Assembly (NCBI RefSeq): GCF_015674855.1
Contig: NZ_JADMLG010000008.1
Coordinates: 62,001-126,000 of the forward strand
Length of the DNA: 64,000 bases
Reading direction: 5' to 3'
Source of the DNA: Nocardia bovistercoris
GTDB taxonomy: Bacteria; Actinomycetota; Actinomycetes; Mycobacteriales; Mycobacteriaceae
The notes under the pieces are model-generated. The model made no database searches. It was not told where the DNA came from and saw nothing but the letters and a program-made list of their open reading frames with translations. The translations under genes were made by a program, and so were the position numbers. This document shows positions 41,754 to 50,536 of this stretch, one piece after another. Position 1 is the stretch's first letter. Each line of letters starts with the position of its first letter.

Positions 41754-42965
41754 ATGACCGCAGGCGTCGCCATCCGGCAGGAGATATCCCTGCGGAAGCG
41801 AGTGCCGCTTCGCCATTTCCGGCAGCTGCAAGGTCCCGACGCACGGGACCTGTTCTTTCGGCAGCCGGAAGAATTCGGTGCGTACACCGAGAGAGAAGTA
41901 CTTGCCTACGCGCTCGGCGCCACTTTGTACGCGCCCGCTACCAGGGCGGATCTCGCCGACACCATACGCAGACGCGCCGAACGCGGCGTGTGCTCGATGG
42001 TGATCGACCTCGAGGACGCCGTCGCCGACCACGAGGTCGAGATGGCGAAACTGCGAGCGGTGCACACATTGGACGTGCTCGCCACCGACCCGGATCCGAA
42101 CCCTCTGCTGTTCATCCGGGTCAGGGACGCCGACACCGTCGGCGCGATCGTCGACGCACTCGGCCCTGGCGCGGCCGCGCTGCTCGGCTTCGTGTTCCCG
42201 AAATTCGACAGCATCTCGGGACAGAAATACCTGGACGCGCTCGAGTCCGCGGCCGAGAAACTCGACCGGCCGCTGTACGGGATGCCGGTGCTGGAATCGG
42301 CGACCCTGGTGCACCGCCAGACCCGCGACCACGAATTGAGCCGGATCGCGGACATGCTCGCCGAACACCGGGAGCGGGTGCTCGCGGTGCGGGTCGGCGC
42401 GACCGACATGTGTTCGACCTTCGGCATCCGCCGCGACCGCGACCTCACGATCTACGACGTGCGGGTGGTAGCCGACGTCATCGCCGACATCGTCAACTAC
42501 CTCGGTCGCGCGGACGGCAGCGGATTCGTGATCACCGGACCGGTGTGGGAGTACTTCGCCGACCACGAACGCATGTTCCGTCCCTTACTGCGCACCGCGC
42601 CGTTCGAGGAATCCGACGCCGTGCCGTTCCGGCAGTACCTGGTGTCCCGCGACCTCGACGGTTTACTGCGCGAGATCACCCTGGACCGCGCCAACGGCAT
42701 CCAGGGCAAAACGGTGATCCACCCCTCGCACGTCGCCGCGGTGCACGCGCTGTCGGTGGTGTCGCACGAGGAATACTCCGACGCGCTCGACATCCTGCAG
42801 GTCGATGTGGGCGGTGTCGCGGCGTCGGGATATCGCAACAAGATGAACGAGATGCGGCCGCATCGCAGCTGGGCAAGGCAGACACTGCTGCGCGCCCGCG
42901 TGTTCGGTGTGGCCAACAAAGGAGTGTCCTTCGTGGATTTGTTGACGGCGTCGGTGCAGGTATGA
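41754..42965 (+). CDS. HpcH/HpaI aldolase / citrate lyase-like enzyme of the Ter pathway
   Basis: A 403-residue TIM-barrel enzyme of the CitE/HpcH group. Seen: CSMVIDLEDAVADHEVE (metal-binding acidic pair), LLFIRVRD, GFVFPKFDS, YGMPVLES, VLAVRVGATDMCSTFGIRR and GKTVIHPSHVAAV. The group makes or breaks C-C bonds on keto acids with Mg2+. Comparative-genomic work on Ter systems described such an aldolase together with two phosphoribosyltransferases and a HAD phosphatase, as found here, and predicted a nucleoside-like product. It starts 14 bases after the coiled-coil gene, and its stop overlaps the next start (ATGA). Confidence 0.85.
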   Translation: MTAGVAIRQEISLRKRVPLRHFRQLQGPDARDLFFRQPEEFGAYTEREVLAYALGATLYAPATRADLADTIRRRAERGVCSMVIDLEDAVADHEVEMAKLRAVHTLDVLATDPDPNPLLFIRVRDADTVGAIVDALGPGAAALLGFVFPKFDSISGQKYLDALESAAEKLDRPLYGMPVLESATLVHRQTRDHELSRIADMLAEHRERVLAVRVGATDMCSTFGIRRDRDLTIYDVRVVADVIADIVNYLGRADGSGFVITGPVWEYFADHERMFRPLLRTAPFEESDAVPFRQYLVSRDLDGLLREITLDRANGIQGKTVIHPSHVAAVHALSVVSHEEYSDALDILQVDVGGVAASGYRNKMNEMRPHRSWARQTLLRARVFGVANKGVSFVDLLTASVQV

Positions 42966-44347
42966 GCCTCGATGAGCGGCCTTGGGCGACACGGGCGCTC
43001 GGTATCGAACTGCATCACCTGCGATCGCACGGCGATTCGGTCGAGTTACCCATCGATCGGCTGATCCAGCCGGGGCTGCGACGGAATCCGAAGCGCGCGC
43101 ACCTGCTGGTGTCGACGGTGCTCGGCAAGCATCTGCCCACCGATCCGAGGGCGGTGCTCGGCGCGGGCGAGCGACTCGGCGACCTGGTGCGCGCCGCGCT
43201 CGGCGACCGCGCGTTGGAGGTATCGGCGTCGGGCGGTTTCGGAACCGGCGCGGTGGTACTCGGGTTCGCCGAGACCGCGACCGGCCTCGGCCACACCGTC
43301 GCCGCGCGGATCGGCGCCCGCTGCTACCTGCATTCCACGCGCCGCGATGTGCCGGATGCCGAAACCCTCACCAGGTTCGAGGAGGGGCATTCGCACGCGA
43401 CCACCCACCTGTTGCAGCCCGCGCCCGCCGACATCTATCTCAACGATCTGCCTCTGGTGCTGGTGGACGACGAGATCTCCACCGGCGCGACGGCACTCGA
43501 CGCGATCCGCGCACTGCACGCCTTCGCGCCGCGCCCGCGTTACGTGCTGGCTTCCCTGGTGGACATGCGCGAAGAGGACGACCGGATCCGATTCGACGCG
43601 GCCGCCGCGGATCTCGGTGTGCGCATCGACACGGTGTGCCTTGCCTCGGGCCGCACGGGTCTGCCGGACGGCATCGTGGAGTCGGTGCTCGCCCTGCCGG
43701 AACCGGCGTTGAATCCGGTCGCGGATCGGCGCGGAACGCACGCGCGTGCGAAGTTGCCGTGGCCGGTCGCGGTTCCGGAGGGCGGGCGGCACGGCATCCT
43801 CGCCTCCGACGCCGCCGCGTTCGACACCGCGATCGTCTTCGCGGCCGATGAACTGCACGCGCGGCTCGCGGTGTCGGCGCCGGGGCGTCCGGTGATCGTG
43901 ATCGGCCATGAGGAGTTGATGTATCTCCCGCTGCGTCTGGCGAACGCGCTGTCCGATTACGGAATACCCACGCTGTTCCAGACCACCACCCGCTCGCCGG
44001 CCTATGTGTTGGACGAGCCGGGATATCCGCTGCGCCGCGGATTCCGTTTCACCGCACCGGAATCCGGCCAGTCGGCGCCGCGCTATCTCTACAACGCGCG
44101 CTGGCCGGATGGCGAGGCCGCCGACCCGATCCTGGTCGTCGTCCTCGACGCGCCCGCCGATACCGCCGAACTCGTCGCCGAAGGTGGGCTCATCGATGTG
44201 CTCACCGCGTCCGGCGCCGATGTGCTGACGGCGGTGTTGTCGGGGGCCGATCCCCGTGTCCTGCACGCCGAACGCGGCGGCACAGTTCTCGTACCCGTCG
44301 ACGATGCCGGGGTTTCAGCACGTTGGAGCCCGGTGGAGTCCAGTTGA
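42962..44347 (+). CDS. Phosphoribosyltransferase with C-terminal TRSP domain
   Basis: A 461-residue two-domain protein. The N-terminal half is a PRTase fold: LLVSTVLGKHLPTDP, GGFGTGAVVLGFAETATGLG and the PRPP-binding loop VDDEISTGAT (169-177), with the two acidic residues and the Thr expected to hold ribose phosphate. The C-terminal half (from about 265) matches the TRSP domain that accompanies these enzymes, with VIVIGHEELMYLPLRLA and PTLFQTTTRSP. Predicted role: a glycosyl transfer from PRPP in the Ter-linked nucleoside-like pathway. Its ends overlap the neighbours by four bases each, a tightly coupled operon. Confidence 0.85.
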   Translation: MSLDERPWATRALGIELHHLRSHGDSVELPIDRLIQPGLRRNPKRAHLLVSTVLGKHLPTDPRAVLGAGERLGDLVRAALGDRALEVSASGGFGTGAVVLGFAETATGLGHTVAARIGARCYLHSTRRDVPDAETLTRFEEGHSHATTHLLQPAPADIYLNDLPLVLVDDEISTGATALDAIRALHAFAPRPRYVLASLVDMREEDDRIRFDAAAADLGVRIDTVCLASGRTGLPDGIVESVLALPEPALNPVADRRGTHARAKLPWPVAVPEGGRHGILASDAAAFDTAIVFAADELHARLAVSAPGRPVIVIGHEELMYLPLRLANALSDYGIPTLFQTTTRSPAYVLDEPGYPLRRGFRFTAPESGQSAPRYLYNARWPDGEAADPILVVVLDAPADTAELVAEGGLIDVLTASGADVLTAVLSGADPRVLHAERGGTVLVPVDDAGVSARWSPVESS

Positions 44348-45492
44348 CGAATGTTTCGAACACGGCGCTCGAACTTCCCGCGCCGCTGCACGGTCCGTCT
44401 TTCGGATCGTATGCGGCGCGGGAGGTTTCGTGGCTGCTGAAGGATCTATCCGAGGTAGATCTGGAGGCAGACGTGGCCGAGCGGGAACGCCGCATCCAGG
44501 CGGGCGACGCGCATTACGCGGAGTCGTTGCCGATCGAGTACCAGCCGGGCGAGGCCTATCGTGACCTGTTCGAGCAGGTGCTGGCCGAGAGCGCGCGGCG
44601 GTTGGCGCTGGCGGTCGCGACGGTGGCGGAACTGGTGGTCGCCGAACGCGGCGACGATATCGTGTTGGTTTCGCTGGCCAGGGCGGGGACGCCGGTCGGC
44701 ATTCTGATGAAACGCTGGCTCGAGTCGGGGTTCGGGAGACCAGCTCTCACGGTTCCGCACTACGCGGTGTCGATCGTGCGCGATCGCGGTATCGATGCCG
44801 TGGCCTTGGATTACCTTGCGCGCAATCATGATCCGGCGTCCATCGTGTTCGTGGACGGCTGGACCGGCAAGGGCGCGATCACTCGCGAGCTCGCGGAGGC
44901 GTTGGACGTCTACCACGCGGCGGGCGGCGCGCGATTCGATCCCGAACTGGCCGTGCTCGCCGATCCGGGACACTGCGTGCGCACCTTCGGCACCCGCGAC
45001 GATTTCCTCATCGCCTCTGCCTGCCTCAATTCGACGGTGTCGGGTCTGATCTCGCGCACGGTCCTGAACGACACCTTGATCGGTCCCGGTGATTTCCACG
45101 GCGCGAAGTTCTACCGGGAACTCGCCGCCGACGATGTCTCGGTGCGGATGCTCGACACCGTCGCCGCGGAATTCGATGCCGTGCGCGCGCGGGTGCCCGC
45201 CGAACTGGCCGCGCTCCTTGCCGCCGACCGCACCCCGAACTGGTCGGGGTGGGCTTCGGTGGAGAAGGTGCGCGCCGAGTACGGCATCGGCACCGTGAAT
45301 TTCGTGAAACCCGGTGTGGGGGAGACGACAAGGGTGCTGTTGCGCCGGGTGCCGTGGCGCGTGCTGGTTCGCGCGGCCGACGCGCCCGAGCACGCCCACA
45401 TCCGGCTGCTGGCGCGGGCGCGCGGCGTCCCGGTTGAGGTCGTGCCCGATCTCGCCTACTCGTGTATGGGACTGATCAAGGAAGTGCGGTAA
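44344..45492 (+). CDS. Second phosphoribosyltransferase with Pelota-like C-terminal domain (StiP family)
   Basis: A 382-residue protein starting with TTG that overlaps the previous stop (TTGA); GGAG lies five bases upstream. The first ~270 residues are an unusual PRTase domain (IVLVSLARAGTPVGILMKRW, IVFVDGWTGKGAI). The last ~100 residues (TVNFVKPGVGETTRVLLRR, then HIRLLARARGVPVEVVPDL) form an L7Ae/Pelota-like RNA-binding domain. Databases often label this family 'cysteine protease StiP', which is misleading, as no protease motif is visible. It should act with the other PRTase, perhaps on an RNA or nucleotide substrate. Confidence 0.85.
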   Translation: MTNVSNTALELPAPLHGPSFGSYAAREVSWLLKDLSEVDLEADVAERERRIQAGDAHYAESLPIEYQPGEAYRDLFEQVLAESARRLALAVATVAELVVAERGDDIVLVSLARAGTPVGILMKRWLESGFGRPALTVPHYAVSIVRDRGIDAVALDYLARNHDPASIVFVDGWTGKGAITRELAEALDVYHAAGGARFDPELAVLADPGHCVRTFGTRDDFLIASACLNSTVSGLISRTVLNDTLIGPGDFHGAKFYRELAADDVSVRMLDTVAAEFDAVRARVPAELAALLAADRTPNWSGWASVEKVRAEYGIGTVNFVKPGVGETTRVLLRRVPWRVLVRAADAPEHAHIRLLARARGVPVEVVPDLAYSCMGLIKEVR

Positions 45493-46380
45493 ATGGCGGA
45501 CACACGCGACGACGGCGATCTACGCGAGCACGGCTGGCCGCTCGGTCGCGGTCGGCGGCTCAGACAGGCGTTGATCGCCACCGACCTGGATCGCACGATG
45601 ATCTACTCGCGCAACGCTTTCAGCACCACCGCCGAGGTGCCGACGGTATGCGTGGAACATCTGGAGGGCGCGCCGCTGTCGTTCATGACGACAGCGGCGG
45701 CGCTGCGCATGCAGTCGCTCACCGAACCCGCCGCCGTGGTGCCGACGACCACGCGAACCATCAAGCAGTTCAACAGGATTCAACTCCCCGGCGCGCCGTG
45801 GCGGTACGCGATCACCAGCAACGGCGGCAATATCCTCGTAGACGGCGTGCCCGATATGCGCTGGCGCATCGACATCGACGCGCGGGTGCGCGCGGGCGGT
45901 GCGACTCTGTCCGAGGTGAGCGCGGAACTGCGTGCGCGCGTGGATGATTCGTGGGCGTCGAAGTTCCGGATCGCCGACCACCTGTTCTGCTACCTGGTGG
46001 TCAAGCCGAAGGCGGTGCCGGAGGCATTCCTCGCCGAATGGGACGGGTGGTGCCGGGAACGCGGCTGGTCGGCCTCCCAGCAGGGCCGCAAGATCTACAC
46101 GATGCCGGACGCGGTCTGCAAGAGCGTCGCGGTCGCCGAGGTGCGGCGCAGGCTGCTCGACACCGGCGAACTCGCCGAGGACGCGAAGACCTTGGCGGCG
46201 GGCGACGGCGCGCTCGACGCGGAAATGCTGCGCGCCGCCGATTCGGCCATCCGCCCCCGCCACGGCGAACTCGAACTGCTGAACTGGACGAACCCGAATC
46301 TCACCGTCACCCGCGCGACCGGAATCCTCGCGGGCGAGGAGATCATCGACTGGTTCATCGAGGCCGCACCCGCCGCGTGA
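45493..46380 (+). CDS. HAD-superfamily phosphatase of the Ter pathway
   Basis: A 295-residue HAD hydrolase. Motif I is DLDRT (Asp31 nucleophile, Asp33), motif II TSNGG near 113, motif III includes a Lys in VCKSVAVAEV, and motif IV is AAGDGALDAEML with the metal-binding Asp residues. The insert between motifs I and II (TTRTIKQFNRIQLPG) is a family feature of this Ter-linked group. Predicted to remove a phosphate from the pathway intermediate. It starts directly after the TAA of the Pelota-PRTase gene, and its stop lies inside the loop of a strong hairpin. Confidence 0.85.
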   Translation: MADTRDDGDLREHGWPLGRGRRLRQALIATDLDRTMIYSRNAFSTTAEVPTVCVEHLEGAPLSFMTTAAALRMQSLTEPAAVVPTTTRTIKQFNRIQLPGAPWRYAITSNGGNILVDGVPDMRWRIDIDARVRAGGATLSEVSAELRARVDDSWASKFRIADHLFCYLVVKPKAVPEAFLAEWDGWCRERGWSASQQGRKIYTMPDAVCKSVAVAEVRRRLLDTGELAEDAKTLAAGDGALDAEMLRAADSAIRPRHGELELLNWTNPNLTVTRATGILAGEEIIDWFIEAAPAA

Positions 46381-46390
46381 CGGGTGCGGC
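46363..46390. terminator. Bidirectional terminator including the HAD stop codon
   Basis: GCCGCACCCG and CGGGTGCGGC form a perfect 10-bp stem; the 8-base loop contains the HAD gene's TGA. It separates the rightward Ter operon from the leftward esterase gene. Confidence 0.75.
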
Positions 46391-46398
46391 GCACGGGA

Positions 46399-47448
46399 TC
46401 AGGGAGCGCCGAACAGGCCCTCGGACAGGACCGGCCACGACGACTTGAGGTCGTCCTGCCAGTAGCCCCACGAGTGGGTGCCGGTGCTGCGGTAGACGAA
46501 CTTCGCCGGGATGCCGAGTTCGTTCAGGCGGTTGTTCATATTTCGGTTGGACCAGTTGACGCCGCCCTCGATGACCGCGCCGATCGCGACGACCTGCGGG
46601 GTCTCCGACGGTTCCTCCATGCGGAACTTGCCGCCCGCCTGGTCGAATTCACCGGGGATGCCGGTTCCGGTGGAGAAGAACAGGTGGGTGCCGCGCAACT
46701 TCTCCGCGTTCACCATCGGGTCGTTCTGCCGCCACAGCGGGCTGTCGGTCGGACCCCACATGTTGCGGGTGTCGCCGCCGCCCCAGGTCTCCACGGTCAG
46801 TTTCACCATCTGCTGGCCGATGGGGTCGCTGACCTGCGCGATGCCGCTGTAGGCCGCGACGCTGCGGAACAGGCCCGGCTTGGCGATCGCGAAGTTCAGC
46901 ACCGAGGTGCCCGTCATCGACAGCGCCGCGACCGCGTTCACGCCGTTGGCGCCGAGGGCCGCGTCGACCAGCGGCGGCAGTTCCTCGGTGGTGAAGGTCT
47001 GCCACTTGTTGACCCCGAGCACCGGGTCGGGGGCGATCCAGTCGGTGTAGAAGCTCCACGCGCCGCCGACGACCTGGATGACGTTGATGTTCTTGGTGGC
47101 CAGGAATTGCAGCGCGTCGGTGTTGCGCTGCCACGAGGCGTCGTCCATGCCGCCGCCCGCGCCGTTGAACAGGTACAGCGACGGTGCGGGCGCCGAGGTA
47201 TCGGCGGGTCGAAGCACATCGACCGCGACCGTGTTGTTCATGGCCGCCGAGTACACGTACATCCGTAGATTGCGGCTGTCCTTGGTCTCGATGCGCGAGA
47301 CATACGACCCGTCGGGCGATTTCAGCGACGGCACCGTCACGCCCGGGTTCGACACCGGTTCGGCGGATGCGGGGGATACCCCGATCCCGAGCGATATCGC
47401 GCTCACGAACGCCGCCAGCGCGATTCGTCTCCTGGTTCGGTGGTACAT
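46399..47448 (-). CDS. Secreted Ag85-type esterase / mycolyltransferase-like protein
   Basis: A 349-residue exported alpha/beta hydrolase. The signal peptide is residues 1-29 (AALAAFVSAISL-type core, SPASA cleavage). The fold resembles antigen 85 and related Corynebacteriales esterases: LYLFNGAGGG, VGGAWSFYTDW, the nucleophile Ser177 in ALSMTG, and His325 in GTHSWGYW. Antigen 85 enzymes move mycolic acids onto trehalose or arabinogalactan; this relative may do so or be a simple esterase. The ATG at 47448 has GGAAGGGA upstream. It interrupts the Ter cluster, next to another exported protein gene. Confidence 0.85.
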   Translation of the reverse strand: MYHRTRRRIALAAFVSAISLGIGVSPASAEPVSNPGVTVPSLKSPDGSYVSRIETKDSRNLRMYVYSAAMNNTVAVDVLRPADTSAPAPSLYLFNGAGGGMDDASWQRNTDALQFLATKNINVIQVVGGAWSFYTDWIAPDPVLGVNKWQTFTTEELPPLVDAALGANGVNAVAALSMTGTSVLNFAIAKPGLFRSVAAYSGIAQVSDPIGQQMVKLTVETWGGGDTRNMWGPTDSPLWRQNDPMVNAEKLRGTHLFFSTGTGIPGEFDQAGGKFRMEEPSETPQVVAIGAVIEGGVNWSNRNMNNRLNELGIPAKFVYRSTGTHSWGYWQDDLKSSWPVLSEGLFGAP

Positions 47449-47547
47449 CCGCGTCCCTTCCGTACTTCTTTCGATTCGACCTACCGGTCCACGATGCTGA
47501 TCGAGACCGTGAACAGGCCTGTTACTCATAAAGATTTCGCATGGATC

Positions 47548-49026
47548 TCAGCGGCCATCTCGCAGTGACATGAGCCCGCCGAGCGAGCCGAGATAGGCCG
47601 CGCCGTCCGGGCCGAGCGCGATGCCCGCGTAGTTGTTGTTGAAGCCGAAACCCGCGCCCGCCAGGCGTTTCCACACGAGTGCGCCGGTGCGGAAGTCCAG
47701 GGCGGTCCAGTACCACGGGTCGGTGGGTTCGGCCCCCTTGGTGAAGGTGTAGATCAGGCCGGTCGCCAGCGAGAGTTTCGGGACGACGCTCGGCGCGGCC
47801 TCGGTGTCCTCGGCCCAGACCCGCGTGCAGCCCGCACCGTCGGGATCGATGTCGACGCGGGCGAAACCGGGCGTCGTCGTCGCGCCGAGCAGGGTCGAAC
47901 GCGGACCGGTGTAGCCGTAGTTGTTCTCGACGATCAACGCGTTGCCTGCGCCGATCAGCGAGTTCTCGGTGGCGCTCGCCCCGCGCGCGAACACCGGCAC
48001 CGCGCACACCTCGCGCCGCGCGACCTCGGGCGCGGTGCGGTAGACGACCACGTTCATGGGGTCGGCGTTGTCGGTGATCGCGACGTAGCCGCCGGGCAGC
48101 ACGGTCGGTGTGGTCCCGGTGCCGTCGTCGACCTGACCCGGTTTGCGCACACCGCTGTTGGCGTAGGTGACTCGCCACGTGACGCTCGGTGCGCCGTCAT
48201 GACCCGCGTCGAGGCGCAACATTTCGCGGTTGGTCGCGACGTACACATCACCGGATGAGCCCACCGCGAACGAATTCTCGATCTGCCCCTCCGTGCCGGA
48301 CCCGAGTCGGATCACCTCGGCGACGCCGGACTCCGGGTCGAGGGTGCCGACCACGCCGTTGGTCTTGGCGACGAACCAGATCAGGCCATCGGAATCCGGC
48401 AGCGCGGAATTCAGCGTCTCGCCCGGCTGCAGCACCCCGGTCAGGTCGTGGTCACCGACCAGGGTGAATCCGTCGGCGGCTGGGGTTTCGGCGAATATCC
48501 GCAGGTGCCCGTCGGAACCGCCGACGACCGCGCGATCCTGACCGTCGAGGTAGAAGTAGCCGCCCCCGCCGAAATTCGAGAAGCCGTCCGGTTTCAGGAA
48601 CTCACCCGGTTCGCGTCCGGGCAGCGGATAGCGGCCGAGGACGGTCATGGCGGCCGGGTCGATGAGGTAGAGGCCGGGCGCCGCGCCGAGGCAGGTCGTG
48701 ACGATCCGGCCTGCCCGGTCGAATGCCACCGACCCGCATTCGCTCCCGAGCAGCAGCGAATCGACCCGCGTCGCGTTCCCGAGCGGGCCGGGCCTGGTGT
48801 AGGTGTCGCTCATCCAGCCGTCGTTGTGGATGCCGGAATCGCCGTTCGCCGCGAGATGCGGATTGCGCGGCACCGGCGCGACACCGGTGATCGGTGCGGC
48901 GATCGCGGGCGCGCCGAGGAATTCGGGGCCGGCGGGCAGCGACGGGATCGGCGCGGCGGCCGAGCCTGGCGCGCAGATCACGACAGCGGCGAGGCAGACG
49001 GCCACGGCGGTCAGAGTGCGCGACAC
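47548..49026 (-). CDS. Secreted beta-propeller protein (PQQ/outer-membrane-type repeats)
   Basis: A 492-residue exported protein: signal peptide 1-25 (VCLAAVVICAPGSAAA), then repeated blades with GLYLIDPAAMTVLGRYPLP, GVVGTLDPESGVAEVIRL, GDVYVATNREMLRLD and TALDFRTGALVWKRLAG, the last a typical PQQ-like blade. Such propellers bind ligands or proteins outside the cell; no catalytic residue is evident. It ends about 100 bases before the esterase gene, in the same direction, and both are exported, so they may cooperate. Function unknown. Confidence 0.75.
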   Translation of the reverse strand: MSRTLTAVAVCLAAVVICAPGSAAAPIPSLPAGPEFLGAPAIAAPITGVAPVPRNPHLAANGDSGIHNDGWMSDTYTRPGPLGNATRVDSLLLGSECGSVAFDRAGRIVTTCLGAAPGLYLIDPAAMTVLGRYPLPGREPGEFLKPDGFSNFGGGGYFYLDGQDRAVVGGSDGHLRIFAETPAADGFTLVGDHDLTGVLQPGETLNSALPDSDGLIWFVAKTNGVVGTLDPESGVAEVIRLGSGTEGQIENSFAVGSSGDVYVATNREMLRLDAGHDGAPSVTWRVTYANSGVRKPGQVDDGTGTTPTVLPGGYVAITDNADPMNVVVYRTAPEVARREVCAVPVFARGASATENSLIGAGNALIVENNYGYTGPRSTLLGATTTPGFARVDIDPDGAGCTRVWAEDTEAAPSVVPKLSLATGLIYTFTKGAEPTDPWYWTALDFRTGALVWKRLAGAGFGFNNNYAGIALGPDGAAYLGSLGGLMSLRDGR

Positions 49027-49063
49027 GTCTGCACACTAACCGCCGCAGCCCGGATCTGCGCGT

Positions 49064-49825
49064 TCAGTACTGCTGATGTCCGGCGAGTTGCTGGGTGACC
49101 AGAGCCTGGATGCGTTGCAGGCCGCCGACGGTCATGCCGCTCTGCAACTGTCCCTCGATGGTGCGCACCAGCATGGTGTCGCTCATCACCTTCTCGCTGG
49201 ACTGGATGAGCACCGTGCCCGCGCCGGTGAAATCGAACTGCCGTTCCTCACCGGAGTTCACGCCGAACCTGGCCGCGCCCGCCGCCAGGAAGTTGGACAC
49301 CCACCGGTGGTCGTAGTGGTGACTCGGCGACGGGCAGTCCGCCCAGCCGACCAGCGACTCCGGATCGACCCGCAGCGGCGGCTCGGCGAACATCACCGGG
49401 CCGTTGGACGAGGCGAGGAACTTACCGGTGCCGATGAGGGTGAGATAGCCGGGCACGATCGACTGGTTCAGCGAGAGGCCGGGTTCGAAGGCGAGCAGAT
49501 TCGCCGCCCGAATGGTGAGGTTGCCGTCCTCGAGGTCATAGGAGTTGATGTTGTAGCCGCGGTCGCCGATGATCAGCTTCCCGTGCCCCTCGACCACCAC
49601 GTAGTCGCCGGTGAACAGCGGCGCGGAGAACTGCTGCGACACCATGTGCATCAGCCCGCCGTGCAGGCCGTGGGTGAGGGTCTGGAAGTTCATCTGCCCG
49701 TAGTAGGCGATCATCGCGCCCTTGCGCATGAACCACGGCTGCGTCAGGTCGATGCAGTACGCGTAATCGTTGCCCGGGATGTTGTCGCTCTCACCGAGAT
49801 TCATCGGGCTGAATACCTGGGCCAT
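49064..49825 (-). CDS. AIM24 family protein, third in tandem
   Basis: A 253-residue beta-rich AIM24/TIGR00266 protein. Features: FMRKGAMIAYYGQMNFQTL, a glycine-rich turn, DYVVVEGHGKLIIGDRG, a conserved LEDGNLTIRAANLLAFEPG strand pair, YLTLIGTGKFLAS and LRVDPESLVGW. The family name comes from a yeast mitochondrial inner-membrane protein; the bacterial role is unknown. It starts three bases after the second AIM24 gene, so the three form one operon. It is divergent within the set, for instance lacking the KxxGG opening. Confidence 0.85.
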   Translation of the reverse strand: MAQVFSPMNLGESDNIPGNDYAYCIDLTQPWFMRKGAMIAYYGQMNFQTLTHGLHGGLMHMVSQQFSAPLFTGDYVVVEGHGKLIIGDRGYNINSYDLEDGNLTIRAANLLAFEPGLSLNQSIVPGYLTLIGTGKFLASSNGPVMFAEPPLRVDPESLVGWADCPSPSHHYDHRWVSNFLAAGAARFGVNSGEERQFDFTGAGTVLIQSSEKVMSDTMLVRTIEGQLQSGMTVGGLQRIQALVTQQLAGHQQY

Positions 49826-49827
49826 GT

Positions 49828-50526
49828 CTACAACTTCTCCTCGGAGGCCTGCACGTACACCACGCCCTGACCGACGCAGTGCAACTGCATCGCCTCGCCG
49901 GAACCGCGGCCGACCGCGTCCCGCCAGCTGAGCGCCGTCTTCAATTCGGTCTGCACATTGCCGTAGGCGGCGACGAAAGCCTGCGGGTCGACCACGATCG
50001 GATTCGGGCCGCCCACCTGCAATTCCAGGAACCCGCCGTGTGCCAGCAGCACCGCGGAACCCTGACCGGTGAGTTGGGTGGTGAACATCCCCTGACCGGT
50101 GAGCGCACCCGAGGCGGCGCCGCGCAGCGCACCCATGATGCCGCCGCCACCGCCACCGCCGCCCGAACTCATCACCGAGACGATCGAACTCTGCAGGTTC
50201 GCGCTGTTGGCGAGCAGCCGGGACGCCTCGACCCGCAGCGTCGCGCCCGGCTGCATCTGCACCACGTGCACCTCTAGCCCGGCCAGGCCGTAATGCACTT
50301 CGCCGTTGCCCTGCGCCAGCATGGTTCGCTCGTGCTCACCGGCCATCATCCGGCCCGCCATGCGCATCAGCCCGCCGCCACCGCCCATGCTCTGCGCGCC
50401 CGGGATCTGGTGCGGCGCGAAGGAGATGTCGCCGGTGTAGAAGAGCATGGCGCCGTTGCGCGCCACCACGCCGCCCGCCATCCCCACGTTGACCTTGACG
50501 ACCTTGCCGTTGACTTTCTCGAACAT
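49828..50526 (-). CDS. AIM24 family protein, second in tandem
   Basis: A 232-residue AIM24-fold protein: VVKVNVGMAGGVVARNGAML, FYTGDISFAPHQI, VVQMQPGATLRVEASRLLA, TTQLTGQGSAVLLAHGG and LQVGGPNPIVVDPQAFVAAYG. A Gly-rich insert (MSSGGGGGGGGIMG) lies in the middle. It shares its general plan with both neighbours but is only distantly similar to them, so the triplication is old and each copy probably has a distinct place in a hetero-oligomer. It starts ten bases after the first AIM24 gene's stop. Confidence 0.85.
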   Translation of the reverse strand: MFEKVNGKVVKVNVGMAGGVVARNGAMLFYTGDISFAPHQIPGAQSMGGGGGLMRMAGRMMAGEHERTMLAQGNGEVHYGLAGLEVHVVQMQPGATLRVEASRLLANSANLQSSIVSVMSSGGGGGGGGIMGALRGAASGALTGQGMFTTQLTGQGSAVLLAHGGFLELQVGGPNPIVVDPQAFVAAYGNVQTELKTALSWRDAVGRGSGEAMQLHCVGQGVVYVQASEEKL

Positions 50527-50536
50527 CGACCTGCCC

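Noticed and set aside
41990..44347. A 785-codon plus-strand frame overlapping the aldolase and PRTase genes
   Set aside because: Its first third is Arg-rich shadow of the aldolase gene; the real PRTase starts inside it at the ATG at 42962, which overlaps the aldolase stop.
44344..45492. Cysteine protease function implied by the family label StiP
   Set aside because: No Cys-His protease motif is visible; PRTase-like and Pelota-like features explain the sequence better.
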